A stretch of DNA of 8,523 bases from contig USEE01000045.1 in NCBI GenBank assembly GCA_900553645.1, positions 1 to 8,523 on the forward strand, in the 5' to 3' direction. The notes under the pieces were generated by a model. The model saw only the letters and a program-made list of their open reading frames with translations. It was not told the origin of the DNA and made no database searches. Origin of the DNA: an uncultured Eubacteriales bacterium. GTDB lineage: Bacteria > Bacillota_A > Clostridia > Christensenellales > Aristaeellaceae. This document shows positions 6,775-8,523 of the stretch, one piece after another (positions within the stretch are counted from its first letter, which is position 1; each line of letters begins with the position of its first letter). The translations under genes were made by a program, and so were the position numbers.

Positions 6775-7797
6775 TTACGCCTCCTTGTCGGAGTACCCGT
6801 AGGGGTTCTGCTGCTGCCAGCGCCAGGAGTCGGCGCACATGTCGTCCAGCGTGTGTACGGCCTTCCAGCCCAGCAGGTCGTACGCCAGCTTGGGATCGGC
6901 ATAGCACTCGGCGATGTCGCCCGGACGGCGCGCGTCGATGGTGTAGGGGATTTCCTTGCCCACAGCGCGGGAGAAAGCGGAAATCATGTCCAGCACGCTG
7001 TAGCCCACGCCGGTGCCCAGGTTGATCGCGATGGAACCGCTGTGCGCCGCGGCGTACTTGATCGCGGCCACATGACCGGTAGCCAGGTCAACCACATGAA
7101 TGTAGTCGCGCACGCCGGTGCCGTCCTTGGTGGGATAGTCGTTGCCGAATACGTGCACCTTGTCGCGGCGGCCGATGGCAACCTGAGTGATGTAGGGGGT
7201 CAGGTTGTTCGGGATGCCCTGCGGGTCCTCGCCGATGCGGCCGCTGATGTGCGCGCCCACGGGGTTGAAGTAGCGCAGCAGCACGACCGACCAGTCGGGG
7301 TTGGCCGCCGCCACGTCGCGCAGAATCTGCTCGTTCATGAACTTGGTCCAGCCGTAGGGGTTGGTGCACCAGCGCGGGAAGTCCTCGGTGATCGGCACGG
7401 TCTTGGGGCTGCCGTACACGGTCGCGGACGAGGAGAAGATGATGCGCTTTACATTGTGCTTCTTCATCAGACGGCACAGAACCAGCGTGGAGTTGAGGTT
7501 GTTGTCATAGTACTCCAGCGGCTTCTGGGTGGACTCGCCGACGGCCTTGTAACCGGCGAAATGGATTATGGCGTCGATGTCGTGCTTTGCAAAGACCTCG
7601 TCCAGAGCCTTTTCATCGCAGCAGTCAACGTCATATGCGGGGAAGTCCTTGCCGGTTATTTCGCGCACGCGCTTGAGCGCCTCGGGTTTGCTGTTATAAT
7701 AATTGTCAACAACGACGATTTCGTAACCCGCGTTAAGCAGCTCAACGCAGGTATGCGTGCCGATATATCCGGCGCCGCCGGTAACAAGAATACTCAT
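6775..7797 (-). CDS. galE: UDP-glucose 4-epimerase
   Basis: Interconverts UDP-glucose and UDP-galactose (Leloir pathway, and supply of galactose units for surface polysaccharide) with tightly bound NAD. The 340 residues are typical. The start at 7797 (MSILVTGGAGYIGTH) is chosen because GGAGG (complement of 7807-7811) lies 9 nt upstream and because the glycine-rich NAD motif should sit at the very N-terminus; an ATG 48 bases further upstream in frame lacks such a site. Glycine motif GGAGYIG is at 7-13. The short-chain dehydrogenase active site is Ser124 (FSSSATVYGSP), Tyr148 and Lys152 (NPYGWTK), matching E. coli Ser124, Tyr149 and Lys153. RYFNPVGAH and GTGVRDYIHVVDLA are further GalE signatures. 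It is followed by proC at 3 nt. A gap-side hairpin lies upstream, implying a separate promoter, but none was convincing in the roughly 150-base upstream region. Confidence 0.97.
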   Translation of the reverse strand: MSILVTGGAGYIGTHTCVELLNAGYEIVVVDNYYNSKPEALKRVREITGKDFPAYDVDCCDEKALDEVFAKHDIDAIIHFAGYKAVGESTQKPLEYYDNNLNSTLVLCRLMKKHNVKRIIFSSSATVYGSPKTVPITEDFPRWCTNPYGWTKFMNEQILRDVAAANPDWSVVLLRYFNPVGAHISGRIGEDPQGIPNNLTPYITQVAIGRRDKVHVFGNDYPTKDGTGVRDYIHVVDLATGHVAAIKYAAAHSGSIAINLGTGVGYSVLDMISAFSRAVGKEIPYTIDARRPGDIAECYADPKLAYDLLGWKAVHTLDDMCADSWRWQQQNPYGYSDKEA

Positions 7798-7952
7798 CAG
7801 TGAAGACCTCCACTTGATATTATTTGATAGGTTCAGGTCATGCATGGGGGAGAAGGCTTAGGCAGAATATGTCGCGCCATGCAAATGCCGGAAAAAACAT
7901 AACCGCCTGTTCAATTCCAGCCCATGCGTTTGACTCAAAACCATTTAATCTT

Positions 7953-7993
7953 AAAAACAGCGCCACCGCACGGAAACCCGGCGCGTGGCGCTG
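7953..7993 (-). terminator. Intrinsic terminator after gap
   Basis: On the - strand CAGCGCCAC pairs with GTGGCGCTG (plus coordinates 7985-7993 and 7958-7966). There is an inner CGG/CCG pairing with an AAAC-type loop, and TTTTT follows (plus A5 at 7953-7957). It lies 42 bases past the gap stop. The rest of the gap-galE interval (7798-7952) holds the galE ribosome site and no other clear signal. Confidence 0.88.
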
Positions 7994-8035
7994 CCTCTGA
8001 TTACTAATGAATGTGGCTAAGCGCCCAAGTAATAA

Positions 8036-8523
<488 letters not shown>

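Noticed and set aside
6853..7803. A 316-codon + strand open frame opposite galE
   Set aside because: It is the antisense of a fully recognisable epimerase; long shadow frames are common in GC-rich DNA, and it shows no recognisable domain.
7798..7845. N-terminal extension of galE by 16 residues
   Set aside because: There is no well-placed ribosome site, and it would put extra residues before the NAD-binding glycine motif that normally begins the protein.
7798..7952. Possible galE promoter, for example a CATATT-like -10 on the - strand
   Set aside because: The best -10/-35 pairs match only about half of the consensus positions, too weak to call.

Overview
The window looks like a chromosomal housekeeping stretch from a GC-rich member of the Firmicutes, most likely an anaerobic Clostridia-type organism. 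Three things point there: LplB/YtcP-type sugar permeases, a cysteine T-box leader in front of a cysE-cysS operon, and strong AGGAGG-type ribosome binding sites with near-consensus sigma-A promoters. No IS element, phage gene, CRISPR array, tRNA or rRNA was seen, so placement below phylum/class level is only a guess.

Left part (1-4276, + strand): the 3' part of one sugar ABC permease gene (cut by the window edge) overlaps a second permease gene; the binding-protein and ATPase genes are not in view. Directly after it, with no visible terminator, come a consensus promoter and a roughly 270-nt T-box leader with a Cys (TGC) specifier, a canonical T-box sequence and competing antiterminator/terminator hairpins. 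It controls cysE (serine O-acetyltransferase) and cysS (cysteinyl-tRNA synthetase), which overlap by 4 bp. Uncharged tRNA-Cys should therefore raise both cysteine synthesis and cysteine charging.

Middle (4308-5421): a terminator ends cysS. A MarR-family regulator on the - strand is divergent from a small 110-residue HEAT-repeat protein on the + strand. The small gene has a strong promoter, an operator-like inverted repeat over the expected transcription start, and a 100-nt leader with repeated GTAAGC/GCTTGC elements. This is the least understood part of the window.

Right part (5446-8523, - strand): transcription runs leftward through gap (3' half only), galE, proC and rnhA. galE and proC are separated by 3 nt and probably translationally coupled. 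Hairpin terminators follow gap, proC and rnhA; the last is an 18-bp perfect stem shared with the convergent HEAT gene. gap carries two oddities: a Cys-rich C-terminal tail and a Thr-to-Pro change in the phosphate-binding motif. CysE also has a Cys-rich C-terminal tail.

I did not find a clearly new multi-gene system. The best leads are the marR/HEAT intergenic architecture and the cysteine-rich tails on two otherwise ordinary enzymes.
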